Assembly (NCBI GenBank): GCA_001643675.2
Contig: LSRY02000030.1
Span: 1,040,501 to 1,104,500, forward strand
Reading direction: 5' to 3'
From: Monocercomonoides exilis
Taxonomy: Eukaryota > Preaxostyla > Oxymonadida > Polymastigidae
DNA: 64,000 nucleotides
The notes beneath the pieces are model-generated. The model was not told the origin of the DNA. It saw only the letters and a list, made by a program, of their open reading frames with translations, and did no database searches. Position numbers and translations under genes: made by a program. This document shows, one piece after another, positions 32,586 through 42,100 of this stretch; within the stretch, counting starts at the first letter, position 1; every line of letters begins with the position of its first letter.

Positions 32586-35485
32586 TCACTTATCTAAATA
32601 TCTCCGGCAGAATCTCAAAAACAGCTCGACATCAGAAAATGTTGTTTGATCCCCAAAAGAAATACGAATGGCTTTTCTTTCAGAAGAATGCTCATTTGAA
32701 GATGAGGAAGTGGTAGAAGAAAGAGAGAAAGAGGAAGAGGAAGAAGAAGAAGATGAAGATGATGATGATGAATGAGAAGATGAATGAATTGGATGGCTAA
32801 TACTGTTTGGAGATGTAATGTGAGGAGAAGAAGACGATTTGTTTTTCAATGAGAAATCATCAGAAGTGGAAAGAGGAGTAGAAGAAGAGGAGGAGGAAGA
32901 AGAGGAAGAGGAAGAATTATTATTTCTATTATTATTATTATAACCAGAAATAGAATTATCCGAAGCTGAAATGAGAAGAGGTGATGTGGAAGATGCAAAT
33001 GAACATTTCGTTTTCTTTTCTGTTTTTGGGTGTGGAACCAATCCGATGCTGATGTGCTCCTTCGCAGCCTCAGCCACAAACACAGCTGGATCAAAAACAT
33101 CTTCATTCTTCTTCAGAACATCGGCCGTGATGAATGGGGCACACAAAACAGAAGAAGAAAGAGAAGAAGAAGAAGAAGAAGAAGAAAGAGGAGAATGCAA
33201 TCGAAACAAGGGGTTATTGTTTGAATGGAGCATTCCTGCTATCTCATTCGCACACCAACTGCGCAGTGCATCTGTCTGCTTCCACACAGCTGCCATCGTC
33301 TTTCGGAGGTTGATTCTCTTCCTCTCTGACACATCTCCATTCTCATCTGCAACCAAAAGAGAAGAAGGATTGCCTTGTCTTCTCTTCCCATCCCCCACAA
33401 AATATCGAATGTACTTCCGCACAGACGGAATCAGAAGAAGACGCTCAATTTCTCTTCGCCTCTCCTTTCTCTCTGCTCTTGATTCACGTTCTCCTGTTAA
33501 TAAACTGTTTTTCCCTTCTTTTTCTTTCTCTTTCTCTTCTTCTTCATATTCATATTCATATTCATCTTTATCTCCAAAGTCATCATCGTATGGTGGCATA
33601 TCAAAAAACAGCCCAACACGCTTGTCTATTTCTTCTATCTTGTCCTTCATGTCTTCCCATGACATCAAATCCTCCTCCTTTTTCTCCCCTTCCTTTTGAT
33701 TCTGTCTCTGCCTCTGTTTCTTCTTCTCCTCCTCCTCCTTTAATTTCTCCACTCCTCCCTTCTCCTTCTTCTCCCTCCTCTCCATCTCTTCAGCATCCTC
33801 CATCATCTCCACCACATCTGCCATCCACCTCATCCCGCACTCCACCCCAACTGCATCCAGAAATGGCACTGTGCCATCCTCAAAGCGTGTGCACTTCAGA
33901 GGCATCCATTGAATGAAGTGCTCATCTGCCAGTGACAAAGAAACTGTCCCACCGCCAAAGAACTTCTTGCTTGATGAAAGCAGAGCCAGGGCAGACTCAC
34001 TTGCGACGACGGCATACAGCGAGGAGAGGAGAGGAGACACGCCAAAGGAGAAGGAGAGGGGGAGGATGAGGATGTCAGCATTGAGAGGGAAGGGGTGGGT
34101 GAGGGAGACGGAGGAGAAGGATGGGAGAAATGAAGAAGAGGAAGAAGAAGAAGAAGATGATGATGATGATGTTTTTGAATCTGTTTGTGGATGCAAATCA
34201 GGTTGTGTTTTTGACTTTGCTGTTTTCGCTGCTCTTTCGGGTGTTCCAGGGGGAATGGTGTCTGAATAAGGCGAAGTGATTTTGATTGGAAGTGATATAA
34301 CTTCGGGCTCAATATCTACTGCAATAATGCAATGCTCTCGATAACGCTTTTCTTTGGCATTCCTGTTTTTGCTGATTTTCTCGTTTTCACTCTGTTCTTT
34401 ATCATAATCAAGTGAAGATGTCTCGCTTTCTTCTTTCTCATTTTGCTGTTTTGTTGAAGTTTTTGCTGCTTCTTTTCCAACCTCTGAGATGTTCTTCTTC
34501 AAATCAATGCGTTTTGCTGAAGGAAAAGTCGTTGCGCGCGAAAACGCTTCCGGTGGAAGGATTTCTCCGGTCGAAGGGATAAACATGGGAAGGACGGACA
34601 AATGGTACAAGTCTTCAGCTTCACTTTCATCTTCTTCGGTTTCATCAAGCGCTGCTTCTGTTTTTGTTGAATGCATATTTTGTTTGGAGTGAGAAGCAAC
34701 CTCTTTCAAGTAGTCGGTTGCAGAATACTCGCAAACAGATGCTCCTTTGCTGACTGCATGCGATTTGATGAATTCGTCTTCATAGTTCTTCTCTTTGATT
34801 GTTAATAGCAAGGATTCTGAGGTGAAAGGAAAGGCTTCTCCCTTTTCAATTTTTTATATAAAAAAAAAGATAAAAACAATAAATTAAAAATAGCATGGCA
34901 AAAACAAAATTCATACAATGAGTTTAAATGCAGCTTCCCTGCTTCCTGTCAAAATTACTTCATGATCCATAAGATCTCCTCCGATATATTCAATAATTCT
35001 GTCTTTAACTATTCTTATGATGGTATCAGATTTTTTCGAAGAAGGATTAATACTGTGGGGGTTTCCAAATTGATACGTTGATAAAGAATCAAGATAGTAA
35101 TTAATTTTTGCATTTGTCACAGGCGGTTTTTCGAAACTATTTAGATTCACAGATACTGGAATAAATTAAAAATAAATTTCGAAGTTTTTCGCTCTTAATC
35201 CTGAAAAAAGTGTTTGATTTACGTCATACATTTATTAGTCGGATCGTCTAATTTTTGAATTGCATCCTTTAGCATCCACAATGAAGGTGAAGAATGAGTA
35301 AAAAAGGTGAAAAGCTTGAAGCGCTTTTGAGAAAAACTCGAACGTTGAACAGCTTTATCCACATTTCTGTAAAGAGGTCCATCACTTTTGTTTACTCCGA
35401 GAAATTGCAACAGCAATCCAACAACAAAAATCGTTATTAGAACAATTACGAATACTCTCAAAAAATTAAATCTTTTAGAACGCAT
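32586..35485 (-). CDS. Membrane-anchored class V aminotransferase-fold protein, molybdenum cofactor sulfurase-like
   Basis: Three exons, 35485-35230, 35155-34917 and 34841-32586 (introns 74 and 75 nt), 916 aa. Exon 1 has an N-terminal transmembrane anchor (FLRVFVIVLITIFVVGLLLQ). Exon 2 starts the fold: 'YLDSLSTYQFGNPHSINPSS' and 'HEVILTGSREAAFKLI'. Exon 3 continues with 'GEAFPFTSESLLLT', then 'FFGGGTVSLSLADEHF' (about 458), 'RFEDGTVPFLDAVGVECG' (about 485) and a C-terminal 'AIRISFGDQTTFSDVELFLR', all typical of the NifS-like domain of Mo-cofactor sulfurases. The expected PLP-binding Lys of the S-x-x-K segment before FGGG is not seen ('LPLSFSFGVSPL' is there instead), and the Asp-x-His segment is also unclear, so it may be catalytically dead. 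There is no MOSC domain. Large Ser/Glu/Lys insertions are present. Stop TGA. Confidence 0.82.
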
Positions 35486-36678
35486 CAAGATATTGGCCTT
35501 TTCAAATAACGAACAAATAGAAAATCCTCAATGAATATAACTTTATGAGTAGTTATTAAATGAACGATTAATTTCTGATGAATGATCTGTACCTTAAATA
35601 ATTTTTCAAAATATGCTTTTTAAAAAAATTTCATTATTCTCGTTTTATTTTCTTTGATAACCACACATAAATAAACTTTCAAATTAGCCTGGGTGACGGA
35701 TTGAAAAATTGATGGTTTCGTCAGTCAGTAGTATTTTTTTCTCGTCAGTGGAAAGTTATAACTTAAGTCTTAATTTTGAAGATAACAAGACATAATGTTT
35801 ATTTCAATATATTATTTCAGCTGGCTTCAATAATTATTTATGAACTTTATCATTTTTCTTTTTTTGAAAAGATAATGAACTTTTATAATTAATCTTAATT
35901 TGAGAAATGATTTAATTTCAATTTCACATTCACTTTGAATGATAGTTGCTCGGTTTGCATTATGTTGTTTAACCTAATAAATGTGTGTGTTTTCTTACAG
36001 AGCAACAGGATGAAATTGAAGAAAATTAGTTCAAAGTGGAATATTCTTTTAATCAAGGATGAATATCGAATAAGGAAAGCGAATTCAAATAGAGACTTAG
36101 CGGGAAAAGAGATTTGGATGAAAAATTGATGAATCTATTGCATAAACTCAAAAAAAGAGACAATAAATTTTTGTTGAAAAAACCGTTGCATTTTAAACAA
36201 AGTGTTGATATTATTTTCAAAATATGTTTGTATTAGGTGGGTGATTATTTTTGAAAGCAATTATGATTACTTTGATTTATGAATACGCTGAGGAAACCAG
36301 AGATAATAATATTAAAAGAAGAAAAGTGTGAAAAGAAAATGAAAAATTAATGAAAGTTAATTTATTTCGAAAAAGCCTTTTTAGGCTTTAGCAATTAATT
36401 ATTTTTGAGGAAAAATGCTTTTTGTGAAAGAAGAGAATTGAAAGTGGAAGAGATGTTATATAAAAGGGATTAATATGTATTTCCAGTTTGAAGATGGTAA
36501 AAAGGATAAGTTCGAGTGAATTGTGTGATGGATTTGGGTTTCTCCCCAGCAGAACATAGAAGCAAAATACAAGAGCCAAAAGATAAGAATTTCTGTGAAT
36601 ATCTCAGTTGATATTTATTGGCTCCAGAGATATGTTTTATCAGCTAAAAATCCATCTTTATAAAGATCAATCAAAATT
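35486..36678. other. AT-rich intergenic region left of the terminal-repeat element
   Basis: About 1.2 kb with no convincing gene. Contains one isolated GGGTGATT-family end (36239, GGGTGATTATTTTTGAAA) without a matching right end in range. From 36625 it holds a 55-nt stretch resembling sequence on the far side of the element (see the 42010-42100 entry). Confidence 0.5.
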
Positions 36679-36810
36679 ATCGTTTTATGTATATCTGATG
36701 GTAGTAGTCATTTAGTGTAATAAGCTGGAATAGGTGATGATAATAAGATAGAGATCATGAGGTAATTGCTGATGCTCTTAGGGGTTTCTCATGATTAGAT
36801 ATTCAATGAT

Positions 36811-36880
36811 GTTCTATAAAGATGGAGTTGTTGATAGGTGTAATCGATATGTATCTATAGCTGATATACCATATCTCCGG
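36811..36880. repeat. Motif related to element flanks, inside left arm
   Basis: TATAAAGATGGA ... GCTGATATACCATATCTCC, in the plus orientation. A related motif lies in the opposite orientation just outside the left end (36625-36680) and in the plus orientation outside the right end (42010-42100); the mirror copy in the right arm is near 41770-41839. Confidence 0.5.
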
Positions 36881-37187
36881 GAAGGAGAATTAGCTAAAAG
36901 ATCAACTGAAAGTGTTCGCAACGAAGTTGCTCAGGAGACTTTGTCTCCGTTCAAGTTGGTAAATTAATGGTGAAATTGTGTGAAAATTGATGTTATCGTT
37001 GATGAAATACATGTGTTGTATGTTGAACGTGTTATGTGTTGAACCTGTCGGTGTTATCGTTGGTGGAGGCGTCGAAGATGGTGAATTGGTGGTGAAAATT
37101 GATGAAATCGTAGGTGTTATCGTTGGTGTGATCGTTTGTGAAATCGCAAATAAAAATAATTGATTTTGTTTTTTTGTTTTATCGTAA

Positions 37188-37439
37188 ATGGGTCGAAAGA
37201 AGATATACGCAACTGTGGAAGAAGCGAAAGAGGCTCAACAGAAACAAATTAAACAGTTTCAGGAAAAACGTAAAGAAGAAACAAAGTATTACAACGAACA
37301 TGTAACTGAGAAACAGAAGAAATTGATTAAGATAGTGAGGAGAAAGCTTATCGAAAGTGATGAGTTGTTAGATGAGTTGATGGAAAAAGTTAATGGGTAT
37401 TGCCTGTGCAGGCTTGATTGGGCAAAATGTGTTAATTGA
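37188..37439 (+). CDS. 83-aa basic coiled-coil protein encoded in the left terminal repeat
   Basis: Starts ATGGGTCGAAAG and ends TGA. 'MGRKKIYATVEEAKEAQQKQ' followed by a Lys/Glu/Gln-rich helix; the G-R-K-K-x-Y-x-T start is reminiscent of small proteins in virophage, phage and Polinton-like elements (recalled, not searched). Predicted helical and strongly basic, so DNA binding is plausible, for example at the repeats in the same arm. The frame is intact in both arms, unlike the core gene. The C-terminus has two Cys (YCLCRLDWAKC) that could form part of a metal or disulfide site. Function not established. Confidence 0.7.
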   Translation: MGRKKIYATVEEAKEAQQKQIKQFQEKRKEETKYYNEHVTEKQKKLIKIVRRKLIESDELLDELMEKVNGYCLCRLDWAKCVN

Positions 37440-37709
37440 CGAAATATAACAGACTACACACGTTATTTGAATCGTAGATTAAATCAAACAGTAGTCACGA
37501 TGGCATTATAGTTGATTGCCAACATCTATATTTTTCGAACAAATGGCATTATGGTGGATTGCCACATTGATGTTTTTCACTTGACTTGGGGTTTATTTTG
37601 GTGTATTTAGCTTGAAAAAGTGTCAACCGGTAGTCAGGATACCGAATTGTGGCAATATCGAGATGCTTGGGGAAGGGAAATATTAACTATAATCTCCGTG
37701 CTGGAAGCG

Positions 37710-37738
37710 TAGTCAGGTAGTCAGGTAGTCAGGATCTT
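37710..37738 (+). repeat. GTAGTCAGG tandem repeats in the left arm
   Basis: Three head-to-tail copies of GTAGTCAGG(T) ending in ATC, with a fourth copy near 37631 (GGTAGTCAGGATACC). Mirrored near 40914-40942. Candidate iterons or protein-binding sites. Confidence 0.6.
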
Positions 37739-38071
37739 TTAAGTTCATCTGAAAAGAGCTGCCAACATGCCATTTCTGCCAACATGAGCAATTTACCTCT
37801 AATTTACCATGATTTTGAGGGTTTTTATTTATTTTCGACTGAATCATCATTCTGCCACATTGCCACATGGTATCGTTGGTGGCACATATTATTTATTCGT
37901 TGGTGGCACACACTTTTTGTATCGTTTGTTGTTCCAAACAGATGTTTTGCCTGCACAGGATAAGCTGGTCAGGTAATGTGAGCGATTCTGTGGCGTGGAA
38001 ATATTGAGTTAAATCTCCGTGCTTTTCACCTGCACAGGGTGCACAGGATAAATTAAATTCTCTAAAATATG

Positions 38072-38106
38072 TGGGCAAACGGGCAAACGGGGCAAATGGG
38101 CAAAAT
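38072..38106 (+). repeat. GGGCAAAC inner-edge repeats of the left arm
   Basis: Four near-copies of GGGCAAA(C) in a row, the most GC-rich spot in the area. This is where the two arms stop matching (1-nt length difference, then unrelated sequence). Mirror at 40543-40577. Confidence 0.7.
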
Positions 38107-38185
38107 GTGAAAAAATTAAACTGTAGCATTTCTGTGATTATTAATAATCTTCATCCTCAGATACAGTTTGTTTGTACAACAGTTT

Positions 38186-39363
38186 TCATTCATCTTTCAA
38201 TATATAATGCCATGAACGTTTTACGTTTATAGATTTCTGTTTATGCTCACATTTATCTTTCAGTTGCAATTGGAAGTTTCTATCTTTAATTTCAACAGGT
38301 TTGCAGAGGGGAGCATCTGTACAATTCATTCCAACACATAGCTCATCGTAATGATTGCATATCCACATTTCCAACGGACTTTTTTCCTCGCTTCTATAAT
38401 ATCCATTTTAGCCTCTGTCATTGGTATTGATCTAACGTTAAATGATGAAAGATCTTTGTTCATCAAATATGTGAGCAAATTGTCATAAAACTTTGTCGTG
38501 AATGAAGAACATAGTTGTTTGAAATAATCGAAATTGTTCTTGTATTTACCATTGCATGCAAGAACAACATATCTCCTATCACCTGTTTCAATCTTTACTG
38601 GAAATGCGTGGTTTGTCACAAATATAAAATTAGCTACATTCTCGGCGGTTCTACGAGGTTGATTCTTCTCGTTTATCCTAATAATGTTTTCTGTTATTAC
38701 AGACTTCAACGCATTGAAATTTGCCAGTCTGTCGTCTCCACAATTTTTCAGTTCATTAAAAACAATCAACATTTTGCTTTCAACAACAGAGTTGAAGTTT
38801 CCAGTCAATTCTCCAATTTCTGTGACATTTCTGCTTGAATAACCAGCGAATAGTTCAGATATAACATCTGTGAATCTGTTTTTCCCAATACTTTGAATAC
38901 TTTTCAATATCAATGCTGTTTCATTTTTTATTCCAGGGTGTTGAACAATTTTGGCAATTCAGTTAATAACATATTCATATACATCGTTGTTGGAATCAGC
39001 AATTACCTCACGAACAAAGTCCAGAAACATTGAGATTGTGTCCATATCAACACTTTCACGAAAATTGTACTTGAAACCTTGAAATATCGAGAATACATTA
39101 GCTGTATCTTTTGCGTTAAACATAACACCCTGCCATGTTAGTTTCAACAAACAAGATAGTAGAATGTCATATGCTGTTGTTGTTTGATGTTCAGTTTTCC
39201 ACAGTTTAAGCATCTTTAAGTTACGTGTCATATTTGTTTCTGTAACAAATGTTATCCCCCAAAATTTATCGAATATATTGAAATCTTTTTGTATAAACAT
39301 CGACCCTGTTTCGATAAATCTAATAACTCTCGACAAATCACTAATAACATCATCAGCTTTTTT
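38186..39363 (-). pseudogene. Helicase part (DUF5906/D5-like SF3) of the element replication protein, interrupted
   Basis: Same frame as the primase and directly after its TAA (39364-39366), so originally one primase-helicase protein or a readthrough product. A P-loop-like 'LILKSIQSIGKN' (about 38895) lies just after an in-frame TGA (38956-38958), at a place where relatives usually have Trp. 'MLIVFNELKN' fits Walker B, and 'FIFVTNHAFPVKIETGDRRY' fits the sensor plus arginine segment of primase-associated superfamily 3 helicases. Near 38388 an A-run precedes a frame change: the conserved continuation 'EMWICNHYDELC' is in another frame, ending at 38186. The three breaks are a TAA, a TGA and one single-nucleotide length change in a homopolymer. 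Either a dead copy or assembly errors; recoding cannot be excluded. Confidence 0.75.
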
Positions 39364-40404
39364 TTATTGTTTTGTCTTAGCTTTTCTTCGAATATCAGTC
39401 ATGGAAAATGAATCAGACATATCTAATGGTCTTTCAACATTGATATCGTTTCTCAGCAACGGTAATATCTCGTTTGTGTAATAGTCATTATTCCATATTT
39501 TGTACATCTTAACTAACACAAATGGCGATGATCTCAAACATCTGTATCGTTGTTTTGCTACATAATTGTTATCACGAGCGTTAGCTGTCAAATTGTCACT
39601 GTTTTGTACTCTGTCGAAAGCTAATTCGATATGCTCATTCGGTAATGAATTAATCGCTTGAAACAGTGCGAAAAACGTGACTTCTCTGTTGATTGGCATA
39701 TTTCCCCCATCGTTATGAATGACAAAACACTCCAACCCGTTGACAAAAACATTCGCTAATTCGTCACTGATGCTGTCATTGTCGTTATCTAATTTAACAA
39801 TATTATCTATTTCATCAGATGTTTTAATATACAGTTTCAAGGAGAGATCATTCAATATATCATTAACATTTCGTGTAATTGCTGAGTCAAATGAACCTCT
39901 AACAAGCTGATAAACATTTGTTTTTGATCGATGATCCTTACGCACTTTACTGTTTGGTAATACTATTAATGATCGTTTGCTCTCATCCAACGATGTCATG
40001 ATATCTACATCAAATTCATCGCAAGTGCAACATTTAATCATTTTGTTGGAGTTGGCGTAAAAGTCATCGGTATTTGCATAAATGTGAAATCCCCCAGAAG
40101 CTGTTTGAATAACAGCATCGTCTTCGTCAAGTTTGTTTAATATCTTTGATCTTATAGATTGTTTAGACTCGTCGTCTAACGATTTGTTAATGTCAATGTC
40201 GATAAAAGTTAAATTTGACACTTTGTTTACCAATACTGCTCTTCCTGTAACAACAGAGCCACTGCCTCCATCATTCTTTTGATAATTGTTAAAATAAACA
40301 ACGTTTGAATCAATTCTTTCATTCAATGTTTTTTCTTCCATGCTAATAAGCAGTTGTTCCGTTTGACTGTTTTTAACGATTGTTTCTGTAATGCTTTTGC
40401 TCAT
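39364..40404 (-). CDS. Archaeo-eukaryotic primase (PrimPol) of the terminal-repeat element
   Basis: 346 codons from ATG (40404) to TAA (39364). AEP signatures in order: 'LTFIDIDIN' (residues 65-73, metal-binding D-x-D), 'TASGGFHIYA' (101-110, the s-x-H motif), and 'DVDIMTSLDESKRSLIVLP' (132-150, third acidic motif with the following strand). A C-terminal helical part leads into the helicase. Primase-polymerases of this type start DNA chains for plasmids, phages and virophage-like elements. The TAA lies in AAACAATAAAAAAAAG and the same frame continues at once into the helicase, so the separate stop may be secondary. Codon use is AT-rich and the gene has no introns, unlike the host genes. Confidence 0.85.
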   Translation of the reverse strand: MSKSITETIVKNSQTEQLLISMEEKTLNERIDSNVVYFNNYQKNDGGSGSVVTGRAVLVNKVSNLTFIDIDINKSLDDESKQSIRSKILNKLDEDDAVIQTASGGFHIYANTDDFYANSNKMIKCCTCDEFDVDIMTSLDESKRSLIVLPNSKVRKDHRSKTNVYQLVRGSFDSAITRNVNDILNDLSLKLYIKTSDEIDNIVKLDNDNDSISDELANVFVNGLECFVIHNDGGNMPINREVTFFALFQAINSLPNEHIELAFDRVQNSDNLTANARDNNYVAKQRYRCLRSSPFVLVKMYKIWNNDYYTNEILPLLRNDINVERPLDMSDSFSMTDIRRKAKTKQ

Positions 40405-40542
40405 GGTTGCTAATTTTATTCAAGTTAAAAAAACAAATTTTTTTTGAAACAGAATTATTTTTGAAACGAACATTTTGGGGAAAATGATGTTGAGGTTAAT
40501 GTCGAACTTTGACGGGGAACAGTTAATTTTCACAGAAAATGT

Positions 40543-41971
40543 ATTTTGCCCACTTTGCCCCGTTTGCCCGTTTGCCCACATATTTTAGAGAATTTAATTT
40601 ATCCTGTGCACCCTGTGCAGGTGAAAAGCACGGAGATTTAACTCAATATTTCCACGCCACAGAATCGCTCACATTACCTGACCAGCTTATCCTGTGCAGG
40701 CAAAACATCTGTTTGGAACAACAAACGATACAAAAAGTGTGTGCCACCAACGAATAAATAATATGTGCCACCAACGATACCATGTGGCAATGTGGCAGAA
40801 TGATGATTCAGTCGAAAATAAATAAAAACCCTCAAAATCATGGTAAATTAGAGGTAAATTGCTCATGTTGGCAGAAATGGCATGTTGGCAGCTCTTTTCA
40901 GATGAACTTAAAAGATCCTGACTACCTGACTACCTGACTACGCTTCCAGCACGGAGATTATAGTTAATATTTCCCTTCCCCAAGCATCTCGATATTGCCA
41001 CAATTCGGTATCCTGACTACCGGTTGACACTTTTTCAAGCTAAATACACCAAAATAAACCCCAAGTCAAGTGAAAAACATCAATGTGGCAATCCACCATA
41101 ATGCCATTTGTTCGAAAAATATAGATGTTGGCAATCAACTATAATGCCATCGTGACTACTGTTTGATTTAATCTACGATTCAAATAACGTGTGTAGTCTG
41201 TTATATTTCGTCAATTAACACATTTTGCCCAATCAAGCCTGCACAGGCAATACCCATTAACTTTTTCCATCAACTCATCTAACAACTCATCACTTTCGAT
41301 AAGCTTTCTCCTCACTATCTTAATCAATTTCTTCTGTTTCTCAGTTACATGTTCGTTGTAATACTTTGTTTCTTCTTTACGTTTTTCCTGAAACTGTTTA
41401 ATTTGTTTCTGTTGAGCCTCTTTCGCTTCTTCCACAGTTGCGTATATCTTCTTTCGACCCATTTACGATAAAACAAAAAAACAAAATCAATTATTTTTAT
41501 TTGCGATTTCACAAACGATCACACCAACGATAACACCTACGATTTCATCAATTTTCACCACCAATTCACCATCTTCGACGCCTCCACCAACGATAACACC
41601 GACAGGTTCAACACATAACACGTTCAACATACAACACATGTATTTCATCAACGATAACATCAATTTTCACACAATTTCACCATTAATTTACCAACTTGAA
41701 CGGAGACAAAGTCTCCTGAGCAACTTCGTTGCGAACACTTTCAGTTGATCTTTTAGCTAATTCTCCTTCCCGGAGATATGGTATATCAGCTATAGATACA
41801 TATCGATTACACCTATCAACAACTCCATCTTTATAGAACATCATTGAATATCTAATCATGAGAAACCCCTAAGAGCATCAGCAATTACCTCATGATCTCT
41901 ATCTTATTATCATCACCTATTCCAGCTTATTACACTAAATGACTACTACCATCAGATATACATAAAACGAT
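40543..41971 (-). repeat. Right arm of terminal inverted repeat
   Basis: Reverse complement of the left arm, including the 83-codon gene, the GTAGTCAGG array and the TATCGTTGGTG-like units. Differs from the left arm by one extra base at the GGGCAAA edge. Confidence 0.9.
41211..41462 (-). CDS. 83-aa basic coiled-coil protein encoded in the right terminal repeat
   Basis: Second copy of the gene at 37188-37439, with identical translation, in mirror orientation so both copies read toward the core. Duplication follows from its place inside the terminal repeat; both copies remain open although the core frame is broken. Confidence 0.7.
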   Translation of the reverse strand: MGRKKIYATVEEAKEAQQKQIKQFQEKRKEETKYYNEHVTEKQKKLIKIVRRKLIESDELLDELMEKVNGYCLCRLDWAKCVN

Positions 41972-42009
41972 CTCTATCATATTTTAATTGCCTATCCAAC
42001 TTATTATTG

Positions 42010-42100
42010 AAGATGATAAAACCCATCAGATATTCATAAATAGATAATATTGATTGACCTCATAAAGATGGATCCATAACGGGTATACCATATCTCTGAA
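42010..42100. repeat. Right-flank copy of the terminal motif (related to 36625-36690)
   Basis: On the minus strand this reads CAGAGATATGG ... CCATCTTTATGAGGTCAATCA ... GAATATCTGATGG, aligning with the left flank CAGAGATATGT ... CCATCTTTATAAAGATCAATC ... GTATATCTGATGG. On this side about 77 extra nucleotides lie between it and the main terminal repeat. Its outer part overlaps the transposase relic. Confidence 0.5.

Larger units (their letters stand above)
36679..38106 (+). repeat. Left arm of terminal inverted repeat
   Basis: Matches the reverse complement of 40543-41971 over its full length by eye. Outer end ATCGTTTTATGTATATCTGA; inner end a run of GGGCAAAC units. Contains the 83-codon gene and, on both sides of it, short direct repeats: TATCGTTGGTG-like units (37050-37130 and 37868-37925) and GTAGTCAGG units (37710-37738). 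Arm length and internal repeats resemble replication-origin or telomere-like ends of linear replicons. Confidence 0.9.
36679..41971. mobile_element. PrimPol-helicase element with 1.43-kb terminal inverted repeats
   Basis: About 5.3 kb bounded by inverted ATCGTTTTATG ends. Each arm is about 1430 nt (36679-38106 and 40543-41971) and the arms appear identical except for a 1-nt difference at the inner edge. Each arm carries the same 83-codon gene. The 2.4-kb core is one minus-strand frame for a primase (40404-39367) running into a helicase (39363-about 38186), interrupted in this copy. No integrase, transposase, protease or capsid gene is visible, so it looks like a minimal replicon or a reduced relative of virophage/Polinton-like or linear-plasmid elements. 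No clean target duplication: the flanks are CAAAATT| and |CTCTATC. Such a combination is not a named class that I recognise. Confidence 0.8.

Noticed and set aside
36679-41971. Calling the long-repeat element a Polinton or a virophage
   Set aside because: No DNA polymerase B, integrase, protease, packaging ATPase or capsid frame is visible; only the primase-helicase and a small arm protein are present.
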